Notes: generated by a model from the sequence alone, not told the origin. DNA of 64,000 nucleotides from MPNP01 sp965221445 (GCA_965221445.1 CBDCSF010000013.1:186001-250000), one strand, 5' to 3'; positions 51,977 to 61,793 are shown, counted from the first letter of the stretch. Numbers and translations: made by a program.

Positions 51977-54900
51977 CTAACTTACTGTTTGTTCTTTTCC
52001 CACAGCAATTAGGGTTTGGAGAACTTTTAATATTCCAGCAATCCTGGTTTTTTCATCATTCCAGTTTTTTGGGATAAATATTCTGTCTTGATATACTCTT
52101 GTGCCTGGACCCTGTGCTTGCAGAAAATGCATAAGCAAGTCAGGATTGTCGAATTCATTATTGTAAAACTTAATTGAGGCACCCTTTTCTCCGCAATCCA
52201 GATGGTTTATTCCTGCTTCAATACATAACCCCTTGATTTTCAGCAACACAAAGAAGTTCTTCACCTCTCCGGGCATTGTTCCAAACCTATCGGTAATTTC
52301 TTCGGCAACAGAATTTAGATCTTCGTTCTCCATGTCCGAGAGCCTACGATAAATACCTAATCTGGTATCCAAATCCTGAATATAATTCTCCGGAATTCTT
52401 GCTTCCATTCCAAGGCTAAGTTTGGGTGAAATTGATACTTTGTACCTTTTCTCTTTTTGTTCCCCTCTTGCCCTTGCCAAATTATCAACAGTATCCTCAA
52501 GCATTTTCAAGTAAAGCTCAAACCCCACTTCCTGGATATGACCGGATTGTTGTTCCCCCAGCAGGTTACCAGCTCCTCTATGGTCTAGATCCTGTGCTGC
52601 CAGTGAAAACCCAGAACCTAGGGAATTCAGGGAAGAAAAGATACGTAATCTTGAAGAAGCTCCCTCTGTAAGTTTCCTGTTAGGCGGGTATGTTATATAG
52701 GCATAAGCTCTGACATTGGAGCGGCCTACCCTACCTCTGATTTGGTAGAGCTGAGCCAATCCAAATTTGTGTGAATCATATATGATAATCGTGTTAGCTG
52801 AAGGAATATCCAAGCCGGAAGCCACAATAGTTGTCGAGAGCATGACATCTATCTTGCCAGAATAAAACTGGGACATTTTATTTTCCAGTTCATCAGGCTT
52901 CATCTGACCATGGGCCTTTGTAAAAGTAATTTCTGGTACTCTTTCCGTTAAATACTGCTCCAGAGGATTCAGGTCCTTAATTCTTGGCGTTATAAGAAAA
53001 CTTTGTCCTCCCCGTTGTTTTTCCCGTAATATTGCCTGCCTGACCATCACTGGATCAAATTCCGTTACAAAGGTTTTTATTGCAATCCTATCCAGCGGAG
53101 GGGTTCCGATCAGAGAGATATCCTTGGCACCGGAGATTGAAAATTGGAGTGTTCTTGGAATTGGGGTCGCAGTTAAAGTCAGGACATGTACTCCATCCTT
53201 TAACTTCTTTAATTTTTCCTTTTGCACAACCCCAAAATTTTGCTCCTCATCAATAATCAATAACCCCAAATCCGAAAATTTAACTTTAGACCCCAACAAA
53301 GCATGAGTTCCTATAACGATATCGGTACTCCCGCTTTCAATTTTGGAAAGAATTTCCGGATGAGATTTTTGTGGGACTAGTCTTGACAGATTGGAAATAT
53401 GCAAGGGAAAACTTTGCAATCTTTCCTGGAACTTGGCCAAATGCTGTCTGACCAGTAGAGTTGTAGGAGCAATAACGGCAACCTGCTTGCCAGACATGGC
53501 TGTTACAAACGCTGCTCTAATGGCTACTTCGGTTTTTCCAAAACCCACATCTCCACAAATCAGCCTGTCCATGGGCTTGCCACTTTCAAGATCAAGCAAT
53601 ACATCGGCTATGGCTTTTTCTTGATCCGCAGTTTCCATAAAGGGAAATTTTGCCAAGAGCAAATCCCATTCTTTTGAATCATACTGAAGGACAGGTGCTG
53701 TTTCCAACTTCCGCTTGGCTGAGGTCTCGATTAACTCCCCTGCCATCGCCAACAGATTTTTCTTCAGTCTTGCCTTACGCTCCTGCCATGCTGTTCCACC
53801 GATGGTGTCCAACTTGGTATCTCTTGAGCCAAGTTTTGACAGCAAATCAATGTTCTCAACAGGTAAATACAGTTTTGTACCTCCGGAATATTCAAGAGCT
53901 ACACAATCCTGACTTCTACCAGAAGTGGTGATGATTTCTATTCCTAGAAATTTACCTACACCATGGTCTCTATGAACAATCAAATCACCAGGAGATAATC
54001 CTCCAAATTCCTTGAGAAAGTTTGTCGGGGATTTCCTTTGAGTATAATGGGCTTTCTTTCGGGGGCCAAAAATATCCTGTTCAGTAATTATGGTTAAATC
54101 ATCACAGGTAAAACCCCATGACAACTTTAGGACGCCAATCATCAATAAATTATTTGAATCACGACAGTTACTGAAATCACTAACTCTTTCAATTTTGGTA
54201 ATACCTTCATCCTTAAGGTATTCTTCAAGCCTCTCCAGAGATCCTTCATTCCAACACGCAATTAGGACATTCCGCTTTTTCAGCTCTGTATTGATTAGAT
54301 TTGGTAAACTCCCAATACTGCTTTTGTTTTGACCTAGTTTTGACCTGGATGGAGTGATGCTTTCCCCCTTACCAGAATAAACGCCCTTTTTGGGAGGTTT
54401 TTTAAAGGGAGTAATAATACACCTGTTTTCAGCCTTAATGGTTTTCTTTAGCCCTGCAAAATCTACAAAAAAATTTTCTGGTGGGCAGGGGAAATAATTC
54501 TGCTCGAATTGGTTAACCTTTGTACCAAGCCCTTTTCGGGATTCATAAAGCTCGGAAATCAGCTCTAGTCTTGTGGATATTCTTTGCTTTGACTCCTCTT
54601 CGATAAAAACAAAGGCTTCAGGAAAATAATCGAAGATCAGTTCCAATTTGTCATAAAAGAATGGCAACCAATGTTCTACGCCTTGATTCAAAATACCAGC
54701 AGAAATTGATTGATAGATGGAATGATCATCCTGATCAATGCCAAAATGTGTTCGGAATTTTTTTCTAAATCTTGTAATTGACCCTTCATCCAGGATAACT
54801 TCTGATATGGGAAAGAAATCTACCCTCTTCCTTCTAGCGACGGTAATTTGGGTTTCAGGTGAGAATTGCCTGATACCATCAATCGTATCACCGAAAAAAT

Positions 54901-55468
54901 CAATTCTAAAAGGATCACTATAACCGGGAGGATAGACATCTATAATTCCTCCCCTTAAGGCAAACTCGCCTGGTTCCAATACTTTTGAAACATTATTAAA
55001 TCCCATCAGAGCAAGGTAGTTTTGGAATTTTGTCGGATTTACCGTTTGCTGCAATCCAATTCTTAGATGTGAGTTATGAAAAACATATTGTGGGGGAATT
55101 TTCTGGATCGCACTGTTGGCTGTACAAAGAACTACATATCCACCCTTTCTTCTTACGCCTCGTGAAGTACCCAATGTATAAATTCTTTTTGATTTGACCT
55201 TCGGATTGGGTGATATTCTACTGTAGGGGGGACAATCCCAAGAGGGAAACTCAACGATCCTGGTATTTGGTGCAAAAAAGCGGAATAGTTCCTTGACTTC
55301 TTCCATTCTTCTTTCATCACGGGCAACATGCAATACTGGCCTCTCAGCTTCCTTCATGTATTGAAGCATGAGTCTTACATCCAAACCTTCTGGAGTTTCA
55401 GAAAGTATAGATAGGGTTTTTAAAGGTAGGTTTTCCATTGCGTCATTAATGTATGGAATCGAACTCAC
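51977..55468 (-). CDS. mfd: Transcription-repair coupling factor
   Basis: The 1163-residue ATPase removes stalled RNA polymerase and recruits UvrA. In order it shows a UvrB-like N-terminal region (EFPSWDCPPYSRISP, LRGGIIDVYPPG), the RNA-polymerase-interacting CarD-like domain (LSPGDLIVHRDHGVGKFLGIE), the helicase core with Walker A ICGDVGFGKTEVA and Walker B IIDEEQNFGV, motifs TATPIPRTL, SGLDIPSANT and QIRGRVGRS, and the TRCF C-terminal domain. Length is normal. The start is GTG 55468; an inner ATG at 55438 is possible. Confidence 0.97.
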   Translation of the reverse strand: MSSIPYINDAMENLPLKTLSILSETPEGLDVRLMLQYMKEAERPVLHVARDERRMEEVKELFRFFAPNTRIVEFPSWDCPPYSRISPNPKVKSKRIYTLGTSRGVRRKGGYVVLCTANSAIQKIPPQYVFHNSHLRIGLQQTVNPTKFQNYLALMGFNNVSKVLEPGEFALRGGIIDVYPPGYSDPFRIDFFGDTIDGIRQFSPETQITVARRKRVDFFPISEVILDEGSITRFRKKFRTHFGIDQDDHSIYQSISAGILNQGVEHWLPFFYDKLELIFDYFPEAFVFIEEESKQRISTRLELISELYESRKGLGTKVNQFEQNYFPCPPENFFVDFAGLKKTIKAENRCIITPFKKPPKKGVYSGKGESITPSRSKLGQNKSSIGSLPNLINTELKKRNVLIACWNEGSLERLEEYLKDEGITKIERVSDFSNCRDSNNLLMIGVLKLSWGFTCDDLTIITEQDIFGPRKKAHYTQRKSPTNFLKEFGGLSPGDLIVHRDHGVGKFLGIEIITTSGRSQDCVALEYSGGTKLYLPVENIDLLSKLGSRDTKLDTIGGTAWQERKARLKKNLLAMAGELIETSAKRKLETAPVLQYDSKEWDLLLAKFPFMETADQEKAIADVLLDLESGKPMDRLICGDVGFGKTEVAIRAAFVTAMSGKQVAVIAPTTLLVRQHLAKFQERLQSFPLHISNLSRLVPQKSHPEILSKIESGSTDIVIGTHALLGSKVKFSDLGLLIIDEEQNFGVVQKEKLKKLKDGVHVLTLTATPIPRTLQFSISGAKDISLIGTPPLDRIAIKTFVTEFDPVMVRQAILREKQRGGQSFLITPRIKDLNPLEQYLTERVPEITFTKAHGQMKPDELENKMSQFYSGKIDVMLSTTIVASGLDIPSANTIIIYDSHKFGLAQLYQIRGRVGRSNVRAYAYITYPPNRKLTEGASSRLRIFSSLNSLGSGFSLAAQDLDHRGAGNLLGEQQSGHIQEVGFELYLKMLEDTVDNLARARGEQKEKRYKVSISPKLSLGMEARIPENYIQDLDTRLGIYRRLSDMENEDLNSVAEEITDRFGTMPGEVKNFFVLLKIKGLCIEAGINHLDCGEKGASIKFYNNEFDNPDLLMHFLQAQGPGTRVYQDRIFIPKNWNDEKTRIAGILKVLQTLIAVGKEQTVS

Positions 55469-56044
55469 GAGTAAAACTCACTCTGTAAATTTTTCTTATG
55501 GAAATACTCTAGTAGATCTATCAGCAATTAACTTCGGCGATCTTGGCATGTACTGAATAAGGTAAGGTATCACATATCAATAATTTCTCTGTTTCGTTGA
55601 TAAACTTGATCCTTTTTTGAACTATTGAGAGTATGGGGAGGGCTTTTGTCAAAATAAAGCTGATGGTAAAAACAAAGGATTTTATCCACTTTGAACATGA
55701 CTAAAAAATAAGTTTACTGAACAGCTTTTTGTGAGAACTCTTCGTTTCTATTTATTCGAATTGAAAAATCCATACCTAATTCAAATGGCATATTCAAGTG
55801 GAGAATTTCGCCAGATTCTGTTGACTGACACCGACTCAAACCATGGATTGAATACTTTCAACTGCGAATGAGTTCCCAAATCTTATCCAAACGAAACTCA
55901 CCAGAATCATTCCGTTCTGAAGAAATTCTAGACTTAATCCTAATCGGACTAGACAATTAATAATCAGGTGGATATCTCTTTATACTCTCCATCAAATGGA
56001 CAATTGATGAAGGCACTTTTACAGAAATCTGATGGAGGCAATAA
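55469..56044. other. Intergenic region without recognisable gene
   Basis: About 575 bases lie between the mfd start and the DUF2188 pseudogene. No frame of useful length, tRNA-like fold, terminator or repeat was recognised. Some of it must hold the mfd promoter. The rest may be debris from the insertion or duplication of the adjacent cassette. Confidence 0.35.
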
Positions 56045-56260
56045 TTAACCCTTTGGTGGGTGTGGATCCCGTCCATAGGATTCTTTTTCTAGGACTCGCC
56101 CATGGATATAGAGTTCAGTGCTCTGATTCCGGGCAATTTTCTGTCCTTCCCTGATAGCGGCCTTCTGCATGTCAAACCTCTTTGTGACCTTGGTTAATCC
56201 AGATCTGCGGACCGCCCATTTGCCACCACTTGGAACGACATGTTGGCTTCAATGTATCAT
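56045..56260 (-). pseudogene. DUF2188 gene copy 1, nonsense mutation at codon 4
   Basis: The frame from ATG 56260 reads M-I-H-stop and then a complete DUF2188 protein: SQHVVPSGGKWAVRRSGLTK, VTKRFDMQKAAIREGQKIA and a canonical tail ESYGRDPHPPKG before TAA. The counterpart at 58703-58906 has K where the stop (TGA) stands and preserves the MTPKSQHVV start. A good GAGGAAG Shine-Dalgarno is still present. It lacks three residues (DRY) relative to the other copy. Unless a start further in is used, it is silent. Confidence 0.8.
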
Positions 56261-56367
56261 TCTTCCTCTGTTAATGTCTGAAGTCAAGACCTAGTACAGG
56301 TAACCGATACCTTTTACTCTACTTGCTGATTGAGGTTTTTACTTCAGGTGTAAGGTAAATACCTGAG

Positions 56368-57258
56368 TTATTTCAGACGAACGTTGCTACCATCACCCAC
56401 CAACATTAATCTTTTGTCAAACTCTTTTTTCAATCGTTCCTTATGTGGTTTCCATACCTCGCCAGTCTGTTGGTCTCGATCAAATTGAGTGACAATAAGC
56501 CAAGGTTCGTACCTAATGGATAGTTTTAATTCGTTCTTGTCAATTCTTTCAATCAAATGCATGACGTTTGAAGAATACTGACCACTATCTTTAACACCAT
56601 TCAATGCAACGATATTTTCGCACACTTTACGATAGGATTTTGTCAATAAATCCCGATTCTCATTTATCCGTTTTGTATATTTGCGCATTTGGTTGATAAT
56701 ACCCTTTTCCGTATTTTGCATGCGAAGTGCTTGATTTCCAAACAGCTTCACTTCATAAATGGTTATTTCAGCTCCTTCATTACCTTCTTTGATTGCTGCC
56801 AGGTCAATAAATGAACCTTTTCCCAGAGCAATTTCAGTATCAATAATATTTGGATTATTCTTAATAATTTTATAGCTTTGGACTTTTTCTTCTGAGGCAA
56901 AATGTTTGACAGCCTCCTTCAATGTCTTGATATCATGAAGATCTTTTACCAACAGATTAGGTAGAACATCAGGGTCTTTGACCCCACCGTCATTATTGAA
57001 TTTGATGTAATGGTCTCCCTCAATTTTTGGTTTCAGGAGATATTTGTAATGTGTAACTCCTGTAAGGCATTTGTGTCGCCTGTTGAAATTCAACTTGATT
57101 ATACTGCAACCACAGGAATAGAAACTGATACTTTCATTGCGAATTGCCGTAAATATTTCCTTGTCATTGACCAATTCATATAACCAGCTGCTCTTACAAT
57201 ACTCGTTATTAAATTCGTTTATAAATTCATCACTTAATCCTCGCCTAATATCTACCAT
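56368..57258 (-). CDS. PD-(D/E)XK nuclease-like protein of unknown function
   Basis: The 296-residue protein has no recognised full-length family, but residues 142-194 match the restriction-endonuclease-like core: E142 on the first helix, D152 in GKGSFIDLAAI, the E169-x-K171 pair in ITIYEVKLFG, and Q190-x3-Y194 (NQMRKY) like the QxxxY motif of RecB/AddB nucleases. The N-terminal half has clustered cysteines (FYSCGCSIIKL), possibly structural. It begins 20 bases after the MBL gene, so the two are one operon. A DNA- or RNA-cutting role is inferred; defence or repair are both possible. Confidence 0.65.
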   Translation of the reverse strand: MVDIRRGLSDEFINEFNNEYCKSSWLYELVNDKEIFTAIRNESISFYSCGCSIIKLNFNRRHKCLTGVTHYKYLLKPKIEGDHYIKFNNDGGVKDPDVLPNLLVKDLHDIKTLKEAVKHFASEEKVQSYKIIKNNPNIIDTEIALGKGSFIDLAAIKEGNEGAEITIYEVKLFGNQALRMQNTEKGIINQMRKYTKRINENRDLLTKSYRKVCENIVALNGVKDSGQYSSNVMHLIERIDKNELKLSIRYEPWLIVTQFDRDQQTGEVWKPHKERLKKEFDKRLMLVGDGSNVRLK

Positions 57259-57278
57259 GAATTATTTTCTCCCATAAA

Positions 57279-58535
57279 CTATCTGACTTCCCACCATTCA
57301 CCATCCTGATGACATTCAACATTGTGGAAGTGTTTACTGTACTTTTCCGGTTCAAAGGTATGGATGGGAACAAGCCGTTGGGGATTGATTGCTTTTGCAA
57401 ATCTGATGAGATCTGCTACCGAGGCATGCCCAGATGTATGAATTTGCTTCAATGGAATTTGATTTTTCTCAAACCATTCCAATACCTTGCGAGAACTATC
57501 TTTCTCAAGGTATCCATCCCACATGGAATAACTAAGTGCAGTTCCGTCCAGAGAGTTTTCTAATCCCTTGTCTCTCATAAACCCTGGTCTGAAAATCATT
57601 ACAGAGTTTTTTGCCAGTTTCGGAAGGTCTTCATGAAAAATACGGTTACTTTTATGTTGATCAAGGGTATTGAAAAGTTTCTTGTCTATAATTTGCTTTC
57701 GTTGCTGATGAGTAATATATAAACGAACATCTGACCAGCCCGATTGGGCAATGGTATCTCGACCAGTGGCTTTGAGTAGCTCGGCAGTATAAAGATCAAT
57801 AATGAACAGCCGTTTGGCCTTTTTTGCGGCCTTATAGATGGTTACCAAACGGTCGATATTCTGTGAGGAGGTCCAAACAAGATGCAAACCATCTGTTTCT
57901 CTGAAAGCCTTGGAAAAATCATTCTCAAGGTCAGTCTCTGTTTTGAAACCTTCCATGGTTCCAACCCGACCAATTGTTGTTCCCTCCATTAACAGTACAT
58001 CAATATTGCCCGGGGGTTTTGCCAACAATTTATCAAACAAACTACTCTTGCGACCATGTCCCCTGAAATCACCAGAGTAAAAAACCTGCTTTCCATCTGC
58101 TTCTATGAGCAATGCGTAGGCATCAAAAGCACTGTGATCAACAAGATATGGTGTTATACTGAAAGGGCCAATCTTTACCTGCTGGTCATCTTCCAGAAAA
58201 TTAGGATTTTCGAAGGCAAAACCATTTCGAATGAAAGGAATTGCGGCCTTCATCATATTATGGGCACTCCGGCCTATCCAGACTGGTATATCTTGGCGTA
58301 TTTTATGTCCCAAACCATAATGGTCCATATGCATATGCGAGATTAAAACACCAAGAAGGCTATCATCTTGTTCTTTGAATCCGGAAACCTTAGGCAATAG
58401 ACCTTTCAGTGATTGCTCATCATCGGGAGCATCAAGGGGCATTCCAATATCCAGAACTATATGCTTGCCTTGTGCCTCAATTTCGATACAAGATCCACCA
58501 ATTTCCTTGGTTCCCCGATGGATACAAATTTTCAT
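57279..58535 (-). CDS. RNase J-like metallo-beta-lactamase nuclease (beta-CASP-like)
   Basis: The 418-residue protein has the MBL core with H67/H69/D71/H72 in SHMHMDH, H134 in LVDHSAFDAY, D156 in FYSGDFRGHG, and the RNase-J/CPSF-type histidines H370 (IHTSGHAS) and H392 (LVPIHTFEP). The beginning CIHRGTKEIGGSCIEIE is RNase-J-like. It is shorter than true RNase J (about 550) and lacks its C-terminal domain. It is thus a diverged exo/endonuclease paralogue, not the housekeeping enzyme. It is the promoter-proximal partner of the PD-(D/E)XK gene and lies downstream of a DUF2188 gene. Confidence 0.82.
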   Translation of the reverse strand: MKICIHRGTKEIGGSCIEIEAQGKHIVLDIGMPLDAPDDEQSLKGLLPKVSGFKEQDDSLLGVLISHMHMDHYGLGHKIRQDIPVWIGRSAHNMMKAAIPFIRNGFAFENPNFLEDDQQVKIGPFSITPYLVDHSAFDAYALLIEADGKQVFYSGDFRGHGRKSSLFDKLLAKPPGNIDVLLMEGTTIGRVGTMEGFKTETDLENDFSKAFRETDGLHLVWTSSQNIDRLVTIYKAAKKAKRLFIIDLYTAELLKATGRDTIAQSGWSDVRLYITHQQRKQIIDKKLFNTLDQHKSNRIFHEDLPKLAKNSVMIFRPGFMRDKGLENSLDGTALSYSMWDGYLEKDSSRKVLEWFEKNQIPLKQIHTSGHASVADLIRFAKAINPQRLVPIHTFEPEKYSKHFHNVECHQDGEWWEVR

Positions 58536-58702
58536 TTCACAGGCACTTTTATCAGATAATTATTGCCCGCCCAGAAAATACCCTATTTTTGACAAATTAC
58601 CAAAAATCCAGGCAACAAAACCACTCTCGATTTACCTAAATTGATGAAAACACTCTTAGAGAAATCAGGAGAAGGAAAAATCAAACCTGTGGTGGGTATG
58701 AA

Positions 58703-58906
58703 TCAATGTCCAAAAGATTCTTTCTCTAATACTCTACCATATCGATCATGGATATATAGTTCTGTTCTGTTGTTCCGGGCAATCCTCTGTCCTACCTCGA
58801 TGGCTTCTTTCTTCGTGTCAAACCTCTTTGTGACTTTGGCTGATCCAGTTTTACGAACTGCCCACTGATCACCTCTCTTTACAACATGCTGGCTTTTTGG
58901 TGTCAT
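58703..58906 (-). CDS. DUF2188 domain protein, copy 2 (C-terminus altered by frameshift)
   Basis: The protein of about 67 residues has the DUF2188 pattern TPKSQHVVKRGDQWAVRKTG, KVTKRFDTKKEAIEVGQRIA, RTELYIHDRYGRVLEKESFG. Family members end ...SYGxDPxPPKG; here the frame stops after FGH, but the neighbouring frame continues D-I-D-S-Y-P-P-Q-V, showing that a one-base indel removed the tail. ATG 58906 with an upstream GAGGGTAAG is the real start; the 18 codons before it are not part of the family. It leads the MBL/nuclease gene pair on the minus strand. Confidence 0.75.
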   Translation of the reverse strand: MTPKSQHVVKRGDQWAVRKTGSAKVTKRFDTKKEAIEVGQRIARNNRTELYIHDRYGRVLEKESFGH

Positions 58907-59235
58907 CTTACCCTCTGCGTTAGATTTCTTGAGCCTAAGACATAAATGATAAATGTGCATCTATACATCAGTCAATTACCGGTTATCGTGCTTTAGCATT
59001 CGTAACCAAAATTCTGTCAGATTATTCAAATGTTTACCTCAAGGATTGAAATATTTGGTAAAAAATGAGGTTTGAATCTATAACTGGAGAAAATAAAATT
59101 TGCCTTAGTCGCAACATTAGATCAAAAATATTATAACATAACAATAATCCAAGCCTTGGATAGGTTATCTTATAGGGGTCTTTAATGATAACTATTTCAT
59201 ATCTTTATGAAATTTTACTTGCCTGAGAACATAAA

Positions 59236-60246
59236 TTGAAAATAGCATCTTCCCGATTTCCGATTTCTCGTCCTCGAAGATTAAGAGGGTCAAAGAATAT
59301 CAGGAAATTGGTTCAAGAAACCTCACTCTCAGTTTCCGACCTTATTTGGCCGGTCTTCGTTTGTGAGGGAGCACGAAAGAAGGAAAAAATCAATTTGATG
59401 CCAGGTGTGTTCAGATTGTCCATTGATGAAGCATTAAAAAAAATTGATCAATATCACAACCTTGGTTTACCAGGGGTTGCCCTTTTCCCTTGTGTACCTG
59501 AAGAGGACAAGAGTGCTGATTGTAAAAACGCCTGGGACCCAGGAAATTTGGCAAATAGAGCTACCAGAGCCATAAAGGAAAACTTTCCTGACCTGCTTGT
59601 TATGTTGGATGTTGCTCTGGATCCATATAATATATACGGTCAGGATGGTTTGGTTGAGGATGGTATCGTCCTGAATGATGAAACTCTCGATTGTTTGAGC
59701 AAACAAGCCCTGAGTCATGCCTTCGCTGGGGCTGATATTCTTGGCCCTTCTGATATGATGGATGGTAGAATTGGTCTAATCCGGAAAAATTTGGAGGATA
59801 ACAACTTCAAGGAAACAATAATTTTATCCTACTCAGCCAAATACGCTTCCTCTTTTTACAGTGGATTCAGGGACGCCGTAGGTTCAGGTAAATTGTTGAA
59901 GGGTGACAAGAAAACCTATCAACTAGACTTTGCCAATACCGACGAAGCCTTGAGAATGGTAAATCGGGATCTGGAAGAAGGGGCAGATATGGTGATGGTT
60001 AAGCCAGGTCTACCCTATCTGGATATTTGCAGAAGAGTTAAGGAAAACTTCAATGTGCCAGTTTTTGCCTACCAGGTTTCAGGTGAGTACAGCATGATGC
60101 AGAATGCGATTATCCAAGGATTGGCCCCTGAAGAGGATACCATAATTGAAACCATGTATGCCTTCAAAAGAGCTGGTTGTTCCGGTGTTTTGACTTACTT
60201 TGCTCCCTTTTTAACAGAATACCTTGCACGTAACAGCAAGTACTGA
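59236..60246 (+). CDS. hemB: Delta-aminolevulinic acid dehydratase (porphobilinogen synthase)
   Basis: The 336-residue enzyme joins two 5-aminolevulinate molecules to porphobilinogen in haem synthesis. Schiff-base lysines are K202 in SYSAKYASSFYSGFRDA and K256 in MVMVKPGLPYLD. The metal site region DVALDPYNIYGQDG has Ala/Asp/Asp where the E. coli zinc enzyme has three cysteines, pointing to the Mg-dependent class. The start TTG 59236 has a weak Shine-Dalgarno; about 275 A+T-rich bases upstream separate it from the cassette. Confidence 0.96.
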   Translation: MKIASSRFPISRPRRLRGSKNIRKLVQETSLSVSDLIWPVFVCEGARKKEKINLMPGVFRLSIDEALKKIDQYHNLGLPGVALFPCVPEEDKSADCKNAWDPGNLANRATRAIKENFPDLLVMLDVALDPYNIYGQDGLVEDGIVLNDETLDCLSKQALSHAFAGADILGPSDMMDGRIGLIRKNLEDNNFKETIILSYSAKYASSFYSGFRDAVGSGKLLKGDKKTYQLDFANTDEALRMVNRDLEEGADMVMVKPGLPYLDICRRVKENFNVPVFAYQVSGEYSMMQNAIIQGLAPEEDTIIETMYAFKRAGCSGVLTYFAPFLTEYLARNSKY

Positions 60247-60346
60247 GGCAAATTTCACTTGAAAAACTCGTTACTGTAGATTACTATCCGTAGAAAATTA
60301 AAAAACATTTTACCAAGAATTAACTGAGCAGATCTTGGAGGCAATC

Positions 60347-60901
60347 GTGACATTAGGATTTGGACGGGTAACTAAGTTGGTATTAGTTACTGGGTTTATT
60401 TTGGGCATTGGTACTTTGGGGTTGATAGCCAAAGATAAATTCCTTGAAATAGAAAGGAAGGTCGATTCGTCTCTGCTGTTTCTTCTGGAAGAAGTCCCTA
60501 AGACCGAAGATTTAATGGTTAGGGCTAAAGGGATGCTGGTCATACCTGTTGTTACCAAAGCAAGTTTTGTCTTTGGTGGTTCCTATGGCGAAGGTGCTCT
60601 TAGAGTCGGTGAAAAAACCCTTGAATACTACTCATCGGCACAATTCAATTACGGACTTCAAGTGGGAGCACAACAATACTCCCACATATTGTTCTTCATG
60701 ACTGACCACGCACTTGCTAAATTCTATAATTCCGATGGATTTAAACTGGGTGCTAATGCTGAAGCAGCAATTTTGAAGGAAAGTGATTTCGTTGGGGTGG
60801 ACACCATTAATGTTAATTCCGATGTAATCGGAATTGTTTTTGGACAAAAGGGTTTGATTTTAGGCGCTTCCCTCTCAGGCACCAAGTATACCAGGTTATA
60901 A
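60347..60901 (+). CDS. SYLF-domain lipid-binding protein (Ysc84-like)
   Basis: The protein of about 184 residues has an N-terminal hydrophobic signal or anchor (KLVLVTGFILGIGTLGLIA) and the SYLF pattern ARGMLVIP-type AKGMLVIPVVTKASFVFGGSYGEGAL, YYSSAQFNYGLQVGAQQYSHILFFM and GVDTINVNSDVIGIVFGQKGLILGASLSG. SYLF proteins bind lipids; bacterial roles are mostly undefined. GTG 60347 is chosen because GGAGG lies 5-6 bases upstream, while the longer frame starts inside that sequence. Confidence 0.85.
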   Translation: MTLGFGRVTKLVLVTGFILGIGTLGLIAKDKFLEIERKVDSSLLFLLEEVPKTEDLMVRAKGMLVIPVVTKASFVFGGSYGEGALRVGEKTLEYYSSAQFNYGLQVGAQQYSHILFFMTDHALAKFYNSDGFKLGANAEAAILKESDFVGVDTINVNSDVIGIVFGQKGLILGASLSGTKYTRL

Positions 60902-60911
60902 ACCCGGCCAA

Positions 60912-61793
60912 TTATATTGTACCATCCAATTTTCTAAGTCTTTGGATTAAGCTTGAGGTGTCCCAACGGGAACCTCCCAGTTTTTGAACGTCCTTATAAT
61001 ATTGATCTATTAATGCTGTCAGGGGGATGCTGGCACCAATTTCATCAGATGTTTGCAGGCAAATCCCTAAATCCTTTCGCATCCAGTCAACAGCAAATCC
61101 AAAATCAAATTCTCCGTCAATCATAGTGGAGTATCTGTTTTCCATCTGCCAGGACCCGGCAGCCCCCTTGGAAATTACTTCTACGACCTTTCGACCGTCC
61201 AATCCAGCTTTGTCGGCAAAATTCATACCCTCCGAAAGTCCTTGCAAAATACCAGCAATACATATTTGATTAACCATTTTTGTCAACTGGCCTGCCCCAC
61301 TTGACCCCATCAATTTGCAAACCCGTGCATAACAAGTCATTACATTTTCTGCTTTTTCAAAATCTTTTTGCTCCCCTCCACACATGATAGAAAGGACACC
61401 ATTTTCGGCTCCTGCTTGTCCACCGGAAACCGGTGCATCTACATATCCAATTCCTTTTTTTTGAAGTATTTGTTGTAATTCGCTGGTTACCCGAGTAGAA
61501 ACCGTAGTATGATCAACGAAAATCGAACCTGGTTGTAAACCGGCAAAAATTCCGTTTTCGCCAGTACAAACTTCCCTCAAGTCATCATCATTCCCAACAC
61601 AAGAAAAAACAAATTCCTTGTTTATTGCAGCTTCTCTTGGAGTATTGGCATTTGTACCGGCGTAATCCTTTACCCACTTTTCAGCTTTTACCTGAGTACG
61701 GTTATAAACACTCACTTCATGTCCTGCGTTCTTGAGGTGTCCAGCCATAGGATAGCCCATGACTCCTAAACCGATAAATGCAACTTTTGCCAT
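60912..61793 (-). CDS. 3-hydroxyisobutyrate / tartronate-semialdehyde reductase family dehydrogenase
   Basis: The 293-residue beta-hydroxyacid dehydrogenase has the cofactor motif FIGLGVMGYPMAGHL, the substrate loop DAPVSGGQAGAENG and the catalytic lysine in GQLTKMVNQICIAG. It could be GarR/GlxR (glyoxylate to glycerate route) or MmsB (valine breakdown); sequence alone does not separate them and no pathway neighbours are present. It faces the SYLF gene convergently. Confidence 0.88.
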   Translation of the reverse strand: MAKVAFIGLGVMGYPMAGHLKNAGHEVSVYNRTQVKAEKWVKDYAGTNANTPREAAINKEFVFSCVGNDDDLREVCTGENGIFAGLQPGSIFVDHTTVSTRVTSELQQILQKKGIGYVDAPVSGGQAGAENGVLSIMCGGEQKDFEKAENVMTCYARVCKLMGSSGAGQLTKMVNQICIAGILQGLSEGMNFADKAGLDGRKVVEVISKGAAGSWQMENRYSTMIDGEFDFGFAVDWMRKDLGICLQTSDEIGASIPLTALIDQYYKDVQKLGGSRWDTSSLIQRLRKLDGTI

